NCBI GenBank assembly: GCA_036635475.1
Contig: JAVWQH010000013.1
Coordinates: 1-53,477, forward strand
Source of the DNA: JAHHUA01 sp036635475
GTDB lineage: Bacteria; Bacillota; Clostridia; Oscillospirales; Ruminococcaceae
DNA length: 53,477 nt
Reading direction: 5' to 3'
This document shows, piece after piece, positions 42,361 through 51,547 of the stretch (position 1 is its first letter; every line of letters begins with the position of its first letter). The notes below the pieces were generated by a model. The model saw only the letters and a program-made list of their open reading frames with translations, did not search any database and was not told the DNA's origin. The position numbers and the translations under genes were made by a program.

Positions 42361-44808
42361 TTGTTTAAATTTACAGGATTTACTCCAAAAGCAAATTCAG
42401 CAATAAATATTGGTATTAATGAAGCTTCACTTTTAGGACATACCTATGTTGGAAGTGAGCATATATTATTTGGATTAGCAAAGGAAGGAAGCGGAGTTGC
42501 ATATGCTGTTATGAGAACAAAAGGCATAACAGCCGATATGATTGATGATATATTAATTAAAACAATTGGCAGAGGATTACCCTCAACCAATTTAACACCT
42601 GATAATCTAACTCCAAGAGGGAAAAAAATTCTTGAAATGTCAATAGCTGAATCAAAACAGCAAGGACAAAGTTATGTTGGAACTGAACACATATTTTTAT
42701 CTATTCTAAAAGAAAAAGATTGCTTTGCATTAAAATTCTTAAACGAATTTGGTGTGGATACAGAGTGTATTTATAAAAATATTACTGATGCTTTAGGATA
42801 TGATATTTCATCGGAAAATGATTTATTCAGAAAAACTGTAACTAAGCAGGTTAAACCTATGAACAGCAAAACTCCGTCAACAGACAAATTCAGTGTGGAT
42901 TTAACTGAACTTGCAAGGCAAAATCTCTTAGACCCTGTAATAGGTAGAAAAAGTGAAATAGAATCTTTATTGCAAATTCTATCCAGACGTACAAAAAATA
43001 ATCCTTGCCTTATCGGTGAGGCAGGAGTTGGAAAAACAGCTATCATTGAGGCACTTGCTCAAAAAATAATCAGTGATGAAGTGCCTGATGTTATCAAAAA
43101 TAAAAGAGTTCTTTCCTTAGATTTAACGGCAATGGTTGCGGGAACAAAATATAGGGGAGATTTTGAAGAAAGAATAAAAAATGTTCTTGCTGAAGTTACA
43201 GCAGCTAAAAATGTTATTTTATTCATAGACGAAATTCATAATATAATGGGTATAGGTTCGGCTGAGGGTGCAATTGATGCCGCAAATATATTGAAACCAC
43301 AATTAGCAAGAGGAAAAATTCAACTTGTGGGAGCAACTACAATTGAGGAATATCGTAAGCATATTGAAAAAGACAGTGCATTAGAAAGAAGATTTCAAAG
43401 TGTATTGGTTAAAGAACCAACTGAAGAAGACAGCATTGAAATATTAAAAGGAATAAAATACAAATATGAAGAACACCACAAAATTGTTATAACTAATGAA
43501 GCTATAAAATCTGCGGTTGAAATGTCAACTAGATATTTACCCGAAAAATTTCTGCCTGATAAAGCCATTGATTTGATAGATGAAGCATCTGCAAGAGCAA
43601 AAATAATGAAAATAGAAAAAACTGATACAAACGATTATGAACTTGAACTTCTTAAACTAAAAAAAGATAAAGAATCAGCAGTTATAAATCAAAATTTTAA
43701 TTTAGCTGCAAGTATTAAAAATAAAGAAGTACAGTTGAATGAGAAAATAAGAGAAAGCAAGTCACAAGAAAATACGATTAAAAGCAATGAGATTACAACT
43801 GAAGATATAGCCTATATTATATCCCAAAAAACAGGTATAGAGGTAACAGAAATAACCAAGGAACAGTCAGAAAAGCTTATTAATCTTGAAAATAGGCTTA
43901 ATCAAAATGTTATTGGGCAAGAAATGGCAGTTTCATCAGTTGCAAGGGCAATTAAAAGAGGCAGAATAGGACTAAAAGACCCTAATAAGCCGATAGGTTC
44001 ATTCATATTTTTAGGGCCGACAGGTGTGGGAAAAACCGAACTTTCTAAAGCATTAAGCCGAGAATTATTTGGAACTGAAAATGCAATGTTAAGATTTGAT
44101 ATGTCAGAATATATGGAAAAGCATAGTGTTTCAAAATTAATCGGTTCACCTCCAGGATATATAGGGTATGATGAGGGAGGGCAACTGACAGAAAAAATTC
44201 GTCGCAGACCATATGCCGTTGTATTATTTGATGAAATTGAAAAAGCACACACAGATGTATTAAATCTGTTGTTACAAATTATGGACGATGGTATCTTGAC
44301 TGATTCTCAAGGGAGAAAAGTGAGCTTTAAAAATGCGATAATAATTATGACTTCTAATATAGGGGCACAGCAATTAGCGGATATGAAATATCTTGGATTT
44401 ACAGCAAAACAAAATTCTGCGGAAAAAGATGATGAAACAAAAAATTTAATGTTAAAAGAACTAAAATCAACATTTAAACCTGAATTTATCAACAGAGTTG
44501 ATGAAATTGCTGTTTTCAGACGTCTAAGTTCAAAGGATATCGCAATTATCGCTAAAAAATCAATTGATGAAGTAGGCAGTAGGCTCAATAGTATGGAAAT
44601 AAGTCTTGATTATAGTGATGCAGTTATTGATAAAATAGCTAACGAGGCATTTGACAGTTCTTATGGTGCAAGACCTGTCAGACGAAAAGTGCAAGTGGAT
44701 ATCGAGGACGAAATAGCAGATAAAATATTAAACGGAGAAATTAAAATAGGCGATTGCGTTCGATGTACTGTTGTTGATAATAAAATAATTTCCAGTGTGG
44801 GCAGTTGA
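42361..44808 (+). CDS. clpC: ClpC-type ATP-dependent Clp protease ATPase subunit, 815 aa
   Basis: Hsp100 unfoldase that feeds ClpP. Double Clp N-domain (1 to about 145), first AAA module with Walker A GEAGVGKTAIIE (near 219) and Walker B VILFIDEIHNIMG, a UVR-like linker (LELLKLKKDKESAVINQNFN), and second AAA module with GPTGVGKTELSKALSRELFG and VVLFDEIEKAH. No McsA/McsB/CtsR genes accompany it, unlike the usual Bacillus-type operon. The TTG start at 42361 follows GGCGGTG. Confidence 0.94.
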   Translation: MFKFTGFTPKANSAINIGINEASLLGHTYVGSEHILFGLAKEGSGVAYAVMRTKGITADMIDDILIKTIGRGLPSTNLTPDNLTPRGKKILEMSIAESKQQGQSYVGTEHIFLSILKEKDCFALKFLNEFGVDTECIYKNITDALGYDISSENDLFRKTVTKQVKPMNSKTPSTDKFSVDLTELARQNLLDPVIGRKSEIESLLQILSRRTKNNPCLIGEAGVGKTAIIEALAQKIISDEVPDVIKNKRVLSLDLTAMVAGTKYRGDFEERIKNVLAEVTAAKNVILFIDEIHNIMGIGSAEGAIDAANILKPQLARGKIQLVGATTIEEYRKHIEKDSALERRFQSVLVKEPTEEDSIEILKGIKYKYEEHHKIVITNEAIKSAVEMSTRYLPEKFLPDKAIDLIDEASARAKIMKIEKTDTNDYELELLKLKKDKESAVINQNFNLAASIKNKEVQLNEKIRESKSQENTIKSNEITTEDIAYIISQKTGIEVTEITKEQSEKLINLENRLNQNVIGQEMAVSSVARAIKRGRIGLKDPNKPIGSFIFLGPTGVGKTELSKALSRELFGTENAMLRFDMSEYMEKHSVSKLIGSPPGYIGYDEGGQLTEKIRRRPYAVVLFDEIEKAHTDVLNLLLQIMDDGILTDSQGRKVSFKNAIIIMTSNIGAQQLADMKYLGFTAKQNSAEKDDETKNLMLKELKSTFKPEFINRVDEIAVFRRLSSKDIAIIAKKSIDEVGSRLNSMEISLDYSDAVIDKIANEAFDSSYGARPVRRKVQVDIEDEIADKILNGEIKIGDCVRCTVVDNKIISSVGS

Positions 44809-44887
44809 TTTTTCAATATATTAATTGTATAATAAACAATAGTTAAAATATTATCATAGTTATTATATAATTAAAGGAGTATGTGTT

Positions 44888-45277
44888 GTGGAAATAGGAC
44901 AAAAAAATACAGTTTCAGTAAAAGTTACCGAAAATAATATAGCTATAAATGTTGGAAGTGGTGACGTTGAGGTTTTTGCAACCCCAATGATGATTGCTTT
45001 GATGGAAAAAGCTGCCTCAGAATGTATTGCTGCTGAATTGCCCGAGGGTATGACCTCTGTGGGCGGATTTATCAGCACTTCCCACACCAGCGCAACCCCA
45101 ATTGGCTGTACAGCTTTTGCAACAGCAGAAATTGTTGAATTTACTGAAAAGAAAGTTGAATTTAAAGTTACTGCTTGTGATGACAGCGGCATAATAGGCG
45201 AGGGCACTCATACAAGATTTATCGTTAATAAAGAAAAATTTCACTTAAGAGCTATGTCAAAACTCCAAAACAAATAA
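44888..45277 (+). CDS. Fluoroacetyl-CoA thioesterase (FlK)-like hot-dog thioesterase, 129 aa
   Basis: Hot-dog-fold acyl-CoA thioesterase. The FlK catalytic residues Thr, Glu, His are present as T32, E40 and H66 with the same spacing as in FlK (8 and 26 residues): ATPMMIALMEKAASE then STSHTSATPIGC. The substrate is unlikely to be fluoroacetyl-CoA in this organism and cannot be read from the sequence. GTG start at 44888, with AAAGGAG upstream. Confidence 0.88.
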   Translation: MEIGQKNTVSVKVTENNIAINVGSGDVEVFATPMMIALMEKAASECIAAELPEGMTSVGGFISTSHTSATPIGCTAFATAEIVEFTEKKVEFKVTACDDSGIIGEGTHTRFIVNKEKFHLRAMSKLQNK

Positions 45278-45281
45278 AACT

Positions 45282-45320
45282 AAAAACCATTTATTATGTT
45301 ATAATGATAAATGGTTTTTG
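45282..45320 (+). terminator. Intrinsic terminator after the thioesterase gene
   Basis: Perfect 13-bp stem AAAAACCATTTAT/ATAAATGGTTTTT ending in a T run. Confidence 0.88.
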
Positions 45321-45329
45321 ATATTTTTA

Positions 45330-45357
45330 TTGATTAAATAGGGGATTATGGTATAAT
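45330..45357 (+). promoter_or_regulatory. Promoter of pyrE
   Basis: TTGATT (45330-45335), 16-base spacer, TATAAT (45352-45357), with TGG directly before the -10 box. Confidence 0.72.
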
Positions 45358-45408
45358 ATTAATAAGATTAAATTAAATTAAAATGTTTTGTGAAAGGGTG
45401 CGAAAAAT

Positions 45409-46071
45409 ATGCTATCTCAAGAAAAAATTAAATTTATAGAGTTTATGATGAGTGCTGATGTACTCAGATTTGGCGATTTTGTCACAAAAAGCGGAAGAAA
45501 TACACCTTACTTTGTCAACACAGGAAACTATAAAACAGGAGCACAAATTTCTGCATTAGGAGAATTTTATGCTGAAAAAATAAAGCAAGTATGTAATGAT
45601 GAATTTGATGCAATGTTTGGCCCTGCCTATAAAGGTATTCCTCTTGTTACAACAACCGCAGGAGCATTGGCTAGATGCTACAATATTGACAAGCCATATT
45701 TCTTCAACAGAAAAGAAGCTAAAGACCATGGCGAGGGCGGTTCTCTTGTAGGTTATAAACCTGTTGATAACGATAGAATTATCATTATTGAGGACGTTAT
45801 AACCGCAGGAACTGCAATAAGAGAAACTGTTCCGATTTTGAAAGCTTGCGGTAACATTAAAACTGAGCATATGTTTATATCTGTAAATAGATGTGAAGTT
45901 GGTGCTAATGGCAAAACAACAGCTGTTGATGATGTTTTTGATGAATTTGGAATTAAAGTTCATTCCATTGTAACTGTCAAAGATATCCACGAATACTTAA
46001 AAGATAAAAAAGAATACCAATCTGTGCTAGAACATATGGAAAGATATATGGAGCAATATTGCATACTGTAA
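45409..46071 (+). CDS. pyrE: Orotate phosphoribosyltransferase, 220 aa
   Basis: Converts orotate and PRPP to OMP in pyrimidine synthesis. Seen are FVTKSGRNTPYFVNTGNYKT, FNRKEAKDHGEGGSLVGY (the catalytic flexible loop) and the PRPP motif IIIIEDVITAGTAIRE. GAAAGGGTG precedes the start. Unusually, it stands alone instead of in a pyr operon; no PyrR attenuator was recognised. Confidence 0.95.
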   Translation: MLSQEKIKFIEFMMSADVLRFGDFVTKSGRNTPYFVNTGNYKTGAQISALGEFYAEKIKQVCNDEFDAMFGPAYKGIPLVTTTAGALARCYNIDKPYFFNRKEAKDHGEGGSLVGYKPVDNDRIIIIEDVITAGTAIRETVPILKACGNIKTEHMFISVNRCEVGANGKTTAVDDVFDEFGIKVHSIVTVKDIHEYLKDKKEYQSVLEHMERYMEQYCIL

Positions 46072-46093
46072 TTAAATTATTTATGGCATAATC

Positions 46094-46140
46094 AAAAAGC
46101 AAGTCCATTTTGAAAACAATCAAGATGGACTTGCTTTATT
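46094..46140 (+). terminator. Bidirectional terminator between pyrE and galE
   Basis: Perfect 13-bp stem AAAGCAAGTCCAT/ATGGACTTGCTTT between convergent genes, with T-rich flanks on both strands. Confidence 0.85.
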
Positions 46141-46164
46141 TGATTTACATACTAAATGTAAGTT

Positions 46165-47190
46165 TTATTGATGCGATGAGGAATAACCATTTGGGTTAGT
46201 TGATTGCCATTTCCAAGAATCAATGCACATTTTCTCTAAGTCAAATTTTGCTTGCCAATCAAGCTCTTCATTAGCCTTTGACGCATCTGCCCAACACTGG
46301 GCAATATCGCCCTCACGTCTTGCAGCAAAGCTATATGGCAAAATCTTTCCGCAAGCTTTACTATAGGCATTTATAACCTCTAGTACGCTGTAGCCTTTGC
46401 CTGTTCCCAGATTGCAGATGAATAATCCACAATCTGTATCGAGCTTTTTAAGAGCTGCTATATGCCCCTTTGCAAGGTCTACAACGTGAATATAATCTCT
46501 TACACCTGTTCCGTCGACAGTATTATAATCGTTTCCGAAAACCTTAATTTCCTTTAGTTTTCCAACAGCAACTTGAGCCACATATGGAACTAAATTGTTA
46601 GGTATTCCATTTGGGTCTTCACCGATTAATCCACTTTCGTGAGCTCCGATTGGATTAAAATATCTTAGTATTGCAACATTTAGATTGGAATTAGACTTGC
46701 AATAATCTTTTAATATAGTTTCAATCATAAGCTTAGTTGAACCATAAGGATTTGTTGCAGATAGCGGGAAGTTTTCGCTAATTGGAACAGTTTCAGGGTC
46801 ACCATAAACTGTTGCAGATGAAGAAAACACAAAATTATTAACATTATATTTTTCCATACATTTTAAAACATTCAGCGTGGAAGTTAAGTTGTTTATATAA
46901 TATTCAAGTGGTATTTTAACACTTTCGCCAACTGCTTTTAGTCCGGCAAAGTGAATAACAGATTTTATATCTGGATTTTCTTCAAATAGCTTTTCAGTTT
47001 TTTCGTAATCGCACAAATCAATTTGAACAAACTTGATTTTTTTGCCCGCTATTTTTTCAGCACGTTTAATAGCTTCAAAGCTTGAATTGCTTAAATTATC
47101 AGCAACTAATACATCATATCCGGCTTGTAAAAGTTCAACGCAAGTATGGCTACCAATGTAACCGGCACCGCCTGTAACTAAAATTGACAT
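46165..47190 (-). CDS. galE: UDP-glucose 4-epimerase, 341 aa
   Basis: NAD-dependent epimerase interconverting UDP-glucose and UDP-galactose. N-terminal Rossmann motif SILVTGGAGYIGSHTCVELL, catalytic VFSSSATVYG and the YGSTKLMIE (YxxxK) pair, and C-terminal GDIAQCWADASKANEEL. The ATG at 47190 follows AAGGAG; an upstream in-frame ATG at 47226 would add 12 residues before the Rossmann fold. Single gene. Confidence 0.96.
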   Translation of the reverse strand: MSILVTGGAGYIGSHTCVELLQAGYDVLVADNLSNSSFEAIKRAEKIAGKKIKFVQIDLCDYEKTEKLFEENPDIKSVIHFAGLKAVGESVKIPLEYYINNLTSTLNVLKCMEKYNVNNFVFSSSATVYGDPETVPISENFPLSATNPYGSTKLMIETILKDYCKSNSNLNVAILRYFNPIGAHESGLIGEDPNGIPNNLVPYVAQVAVGKLKEIKVFGNDYNTVDGTGVRDYIHVVDLAKGHIAALKKLDTDCGLFICNLGTGKGYSVLEVINAYSKACGKILPYSFAARREGDIAQCWADASKANEELDWQAKFDLEKMCIDSWKWQSTNPNGYSSSHQ

Positions 47191-47324
47191 AATCATTCTC
47201 CTTGTATTCTGATAATGTTGTTTCAAATCATATTATAATTTAATTATACAGTTTTTGATATTTAAAGCAAGATATTTATTTGATGTATTTTGAAATGGAG
47301 TTTGAATTTTGACTTTAGAAAAGA

Positions 47325-49145
47325 TTAATATACTGTTTCAATGTACCATTTACTTTGTGCATTATACATATCAGTATATTTTCCGTTGTTTGATAAAAGC
47401 TCATCGTGACTTCCTGTTTCAACGATTTCGCCATTATCCATAACGATAATTCTGTCGGCGATTTTAGCTGAACCAAGTCTGTGAGTTACAATAATTGAGG
47501 TATTGCCTTTGGACATTTCAGCAAATTTTTGGTATATTTTTGTTTCCATAACAGGGTCAATAGCTGCTGTAGGTTCATCAAGAATAATCATATTATGATT
47601 TTTATAAAAACCTCTTGCTATAGCTATTCTCTGCCATTGTCCACCTGAAAGGTCTATACCATCAAATTCCCTTGACAGCATTGTTTCATAACCATTGATA
47701 AAAGTTTCATTGTCAATTTCAAAATCCGCTTTATTCACAGCTTTTTCAATTTCATTTTTAATTATCAATTTATTGCTATCTGTTTCGGGCAATATCGAGC
47801 TTATTTGAATATTATCCTCTAATGTCATTTTATATCTTTGATAGTTTTGGAAAACAGCTGAAATATTAGAATACATCGATTTTGGCGAGATTTCAGCGGT
47901 GTCATATCCGTCGATTTTAACCTTTCCCGAAGTTGGAGTATATAATCCCATTATCAATTTAGCAATTGTTGATTTTCCTGCTCCATTTTCTCCAACTATT
48001 GCAATTGTTTCACCTGATTTAATTTTTAAATTGATATTGTTTAGTGATATTTTTTTAGCGTTAGGGTAGGAGAAAGATAAATTTTCTATAGATATTTCAG
48101 GTGCAACTTTAGAATTAAAATTAACATCAATACCTTTCGTTTCTGGAATATCAAGAAAGTTAATAAGATTTTTAGCAAATCCAACTTTTTTGGTGATTTT
48201 ACTTATACGAAAATTTACTATTTCCATAAACATTGATATCATAAGATCAATCGAACCAAAGATAGTGGCAAATTGAGCTATATTTATTTTCCCTTTAATT
48301 ATTAAAATGATAGATAAAATAATTATGGAAATATAACCGATAAGAGTTAAAAAGTCACATAAAAAATCTGCCATTAATGATTTTTTGTTTGTTTTCCATA
48401 TTTCAATATTTAACAATTTAGTAGAATTAATGTACAGCGATTTAAAATATGAAAATGCTCCAAGCAATCTGGTTTCCTTATAATATTCTCTGTCACTCAT
48501 ACATTTTTCATAATATTCATATTCACGTTTAATTGGTCCTTGAGAGTCAGCCAATTCTTTGAAGAATTTAACTTTAATAAACTGACTTGCAATGGATGGA
48601 ATACAAATAAAAAGAAGAGAAAGTACTAGTAGTGGATTTATACTGTATAAATATATACATATAAAAACTTCGTAAACTCCATAGAATGCAAAGATATCAA
48701 CTACAGTGATAAAAACATCATAACAGGATTCAACTCCATCATTAGCTCTTTTAATACTATCCAAGTATAGTGGATTTTCATAAGCTAAAGCAGGAATTTT
48801 GCTGGATTTAATATTTATTTTTTCATATAAAAATCCATGAACATACCTTGAAAGAACATCACAATAAAAATTGGAATAAACATTAACTATCCTGTTTAAA
48901 ACAATCACTCCACCATAAATAAAGCACATTATTATTGCGTTTTTATAGTTGCTTGCGTCTATAGCCAGATTGCTTATAGCTCCAAAAAAATATTCGAGTG
49001 TTACAATATTTAAGACAAATGTCAAACTATGTATAACTGTAAATAATGCACTAAAAATAATTTTTCCCTTGCAAGTATTAAAACAAAGTTTGGAGCACTT
49101 TGATATTAATTCCAATGTGCTTATGTCGTTAGATTGTGTTTTCAT
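47325..49145 (-). CDS. ABC exporter half-transporter, second subunit, 606 aa
   Basis: Six-helix membrane domain (about 25-310) fused to an ATPase domain with Walker A VGENGAGKSTIAKLI, signature DLSGGQWQRIAIARG, Walker B MIILDEPTAAIDP and H-loop VTHRLGSAKIAD. All catalytic residues are intact. It follows the first half-transporter by 34 bases; the two probably form a heterodimer. Substrate unknown: a drug or peptide exporter is most likely. Confidence 0.9.
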   Translation of the reverse strand: MKTQSNDISTLELISKCSKLCFNTCKGKIIFSALFTVIHSLTFVLNIVTLEYFFGAISNLAIDASNYKNAIIMCFIYGGVIVLNRIVNVYSNFYCDVLSRYVHGFLYEKINIKSSKIPALAYENPLYLDSIKRANDGVESCYDVFITVVDIFAFYGVYEVFICIYLYSINPLLVLSLLFICIPSIASQFIKVKFFKELADSQGPIKREYEYYEKCMSDREYYKETRLLGAFSYFKSLYINSTKLLNIEIWKTNKKSLMADFLCDFLTLIGYISIIILSIILIIKGKINIAQFATIFGSIDLMISMFMEIVNFRISKITKKVGFAKNLINFLDIPETKGIDVNFNSKVAPEISIENLSFSYPNAKKISLNNINLKIKSGETIAIVGENGAGKSTIAKLIMGLYTPTSGKVKIDGYDTAEISPKSMYSNISAVFQNYQRYKMTLEDNIQISSILPETDSNKLIIKNEIEKAVNKADFEIDNETFINGYETMLSREFDGIDLSGGQWQRIAIARGFYKNHNMIILDEPTAAIDPVMETKIYQKFAEMSKGNTSIIVTHRLGSAKIADRIIVMDNGEIVETGSHDELLSNNGKYTDMYNAQSKWYIETVY

Positions 49146-49179
49146 TTAATCAGCTCCTTTGATAGGGTAATTTTAAAGA

Positions 49180-50970
49180 TTATATATACCAACTTTTTTG
49201 GCTGTTATACATATCTGCGTAAATGCCGTTTTTCTCAAGCAAATGTTGGTGTGAGCCACTTTCGGCTACACAACCATTGTCAATAACATATATTGTATCA
49301 GCCAATTTAGTTGAACCAAGTCTGTGACTTATAAAAATAGTTGTGTTTCCTTGACTGATTTTTTCAAAGTCTTCGTAAATTTTCGACTCACTGATTGGGT
49401 CGAGTGCGGCAGTTGGTTCATCAAGTATTCTGAGAGGGGAATTGTTTGTGATGCTTCTTGCAATCGCAATTCTTTGCCATTGACCTCCCGATAAATCAAC
49501 GCCATCTTTTTTGATTTTTCCTAAATATGTATTTTCTTTATCTTTTAAGTTATCGACTACATCATTTAGTTCCATCAAATCTAACGCATGATTAAAAGCA
49601 TTATTTTTTTCTTCATCATTTTCTAAGTTGACATTACCAAGGAGAACATTATCCTTCAAAGATATACTGTATTTAGCAAAATCTTGATAAACAATTGTAC
49701 ATATAGCTTTTAAATAACATTGAGAATACTCTCTTATTTCCTTGCCATTCAAGAGAATTTCTCCTTCATAATTATCATAAAGACCTGTAATAAGCTTGCT
49801 GATTGTGGTTTTTCCCGAACCATTTACTCCAACAAGAGCATAGTGCTTACCGCTTTCAATAATGAAAGATAAATTTTTAAGAACATATTTATCTGTTTCG
49901 GGATATTTGAAGTTTACATTTTTAAATTCAAGAGAATTTAAAGAAAAGTTTACTGAGGCGGGCTTTTCTAAAGCATCTTCTTGTTCATCAAGTCCAAAGA
50001 ACTTTCTCATTTCGCCCATATATTCTGAACTTTTAGACAATTCCGATGAAGCTTCTGTAAATCCCCAAGACATCATATTAATTAAACTATTAAGTGAAAT
50101 AGTTAGTGAAACGCATAATCCTACTTGTATAGAATCAGTTCTCACTAAATTCACTAAGACTATAAAAATTATAATTGAAATTAATGTAGTAGATATTCCT
50201 GCAATTAGTAGAGAATTATATAATTTGAATTGTGCTTTATTTATAATTTTCATACCCTTAGCATATTGGACTTTCCATCTTTCATTACAAACATCAGTAA
50301 ATCCGAATAACGCTCTTTCATCAGCATTTTCTCTGCTTGTTAAAACTTCTCCTAAATATTTATGACGTCTTTCATATTTTGTAGCTTCTTTTTCGGAGTC
50401 ATAAACTTTTTTTCCCTGTGCGTATGATATTTTAAACAAAGGAAAACTAATTAAAACAATAATGAGTGCTGATAAATACGATTTAGCAGCAAGAATAGCT
50501 AATAAAGTAATAAGATTTATAATTATACGTATTAGAAATATGAACATATCAAATGCTTTTACGCACTTTTTCTCAGGTTCATCTGACATTCTTGTGAGTA
50601 AATCCCAAGTTTTATCATTTTCAATATAATGATATTTTAATGAGGATTTTTTTGAAATAATAATTGGTTTAAATTTTTCTCTCAATTTTATTTCTAGTTT
50701 TACAATGAATAGTTCGATAATATTATGAGAACACCATATTAAGCCAATGCACACTACAACTAAAATTAAAGAGGGGATAATGATTGTAAAACTTAGCTTT
50801 TCATTGACAAATAGAATTACAGTATCAATAAATTTTGCTGTAGCAAGGGCTTGTATGGACGGTATAAAACCAAATAATATTTCAAAAAAGCATAAAATAG
50901 ATGAATTAACAGGGGAGAATTTAAAGGGAATTTTGATAATGCACATTATATTTTTAACTTTTTCTTTCAT
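49180..50970 (-). CDS. ABC exporter half-transporter, first subunit, 596 aa
   Basis: Six-helix membrane domain (about 20-310) and ATPase domain with Walker A VGVNGSGKTTISKLI, signature DLSGGQWQRIAIARS, Walker B LRILDEPTAALDP and H-loop ISHRLGSTKLAD. No peptidase C39 domain is present. AGG lies before the ATG. It is preceded by a roughly 290-base transcribed leader with a 10-codon peptide and a terminator, so its expression appears to be controlled by attenuation, as in BmrB-BmrCD of B. subtilis (a known heterodimeric multidrug exporter with a leader peptide). Confidence 0.9.
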   Translation of the reverse strand: MKEKVKNIMCIIKIPFKFSPVNSSILCFFEILFGFIPSIQALATAKFIDTVILFVNEKLSFTIIIPSLILVVVCIGLIWCSHNIIELFIVKLEIKLREKFKPIIISKKSSLKYHYIENDKTWDLLTRMSDEPEKKCVKAFDMFIFLIRIIINLITLLAILAAKSYLSALIIVLISFPLFKISYAQGKKVYDSEKEATKYERRHKYLGEVLTSRENADERALFGFTDVCNERWKVQYAKGMKIINKAQFKLYNSLLIAGISTTLISIIIFIVLVNLVRTDSIQVGLCVSLTISLNSLINMMSWGFTEASSELSKSSEYMGEMRKFFGLDEQEDALEKPASVNFSLNSLEFKNVNFKYPETDKYVLKNLSFIIESGKHYALVGVNGSGKTTISKLITGLYDNYEGEILLNGKEIREYSQCYLKAICTIVYQDFAKYSISLKDNVLLGNVNLENDEEKNNAFNHALDLMELNDVVDNLKDKENTYLGKIKKDGVDLSGGQWQRIAIARSITNNSPLRILDEPTAALDPISESKIYEDFEKISQGNTTIFISHRLGSTKLADTIYVIDNGCVAESGSHQHLLEKNGIYADMYNSQKSWYI

Positions 50971-51087
50971 TTTATCGCCTGCTTTCTGTTGATATATATG
51001 TTAATTTTACGATTATATTTAGTATTTTTGAAAATTTATTTCCTCCAAATTCTGCTCATATTTAACCATATTCATAAAAAATTGCAC

Positions 51088-51113
51088 AAAAAAAACACGA
51101 CCATAATCGTGTT
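51088..51113 (-). terminator. Attenuator terminator upstream of the ABC exporter
   Basis: Minus-strand stem AACACGA/TCGTGTT (51107-51113 with 51094-51100) with a 6-base loop, followed by eight T (51088-51095). It lies 118 bases before the first ABC gene and after the leader peptide, so it can only act on that transcript. Confidence 0.88.
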
Positions 51114-51186
51114 CGTCAAAAATATTGATTAAACATGAAAGGCTTAATTTTGTGGACAGCAAACAAGCTTATCCACCGATATTCAA

Positions 51187-51219
51187 TTATTGGTAAATCA
51201 CCCATATATTAATTTTCAT
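51187..51219 (-). CDS. 10-residue leader peptide of the ABC exporter operon
   Basis: ATG at 51219 starts MKINIWVIYQ followed by TAA. A consensus ribosome-binding site AAGGAG (51229-51234) sits 9 bases upstream, and a promoter lies about 45 bases further upstream. The peptide is far too short to be an enzyme; its place between promoter and intrinsic terminator, before an exporter operon, matches leader peptides whose translation controls attenuation. A secreted signal peptide is less likely since there is no export region. Confidence 0.72.
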   Translation of the reverse strand: MKINIWVIYQ

Positions 51220-51265
51220 ATCTAACAACTCCTTTCATAAATTTGTGTTAATGCCAACAGTTTAT

Positions 51266-51293
51266 ATATTACCATAAAAAAAATATATTGCAA
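51266..51293 (-). promoter_or_regulatory. Promoter of the ABC exporter leader
   Basis: Minus-strand TTGCAA (51288-51293), 16-base spacer, TAATAT (51266-51271), with TGG directly before the -10 box. Confidence 0.72.
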
Positions 51294-51547
51294 CCCTTTT
51301 TTAAAATTTTTGTTAATATTTTTGATTATAATTTGTATTATTACGACAAAATGACTGTAAAGTATAATAGCATTACACCTTTGAAATGCTGATTTACAGT
51401 GTGTTCTTGCACTGAATATTAATATTATTCTGCATTTATTGCATAGTCGAAAATTAGCGAGCAGATTATCATTGTGGTAGGCGATAATGAAATTAATGAG
51501 CAATGCAAGGGGAAATATAGAAGCGAGGAATTGAAGAAGTTGGAAAA

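Noticed and set aside
51019..51075. 18-codon minus-strand frame MNMVKYEQNLEEINFQKY between the attenuator and the first ABC gene
   Set aside because: No ribosome-binding site. A GGAGG inside it is followed only by a 22-codon frame starting with ATT that overlaps the ABC start; no standard start codon exists, so neither was called.
51222..51503. 93-codon minus-strand frame before the ABC leader
   Set aside because: It has no ribosome-binding site, overlaps the promoter and the leader peptide start, and its composition (many Ile, Asn, Cys) is that of translated AT-rich noncoding DNA.
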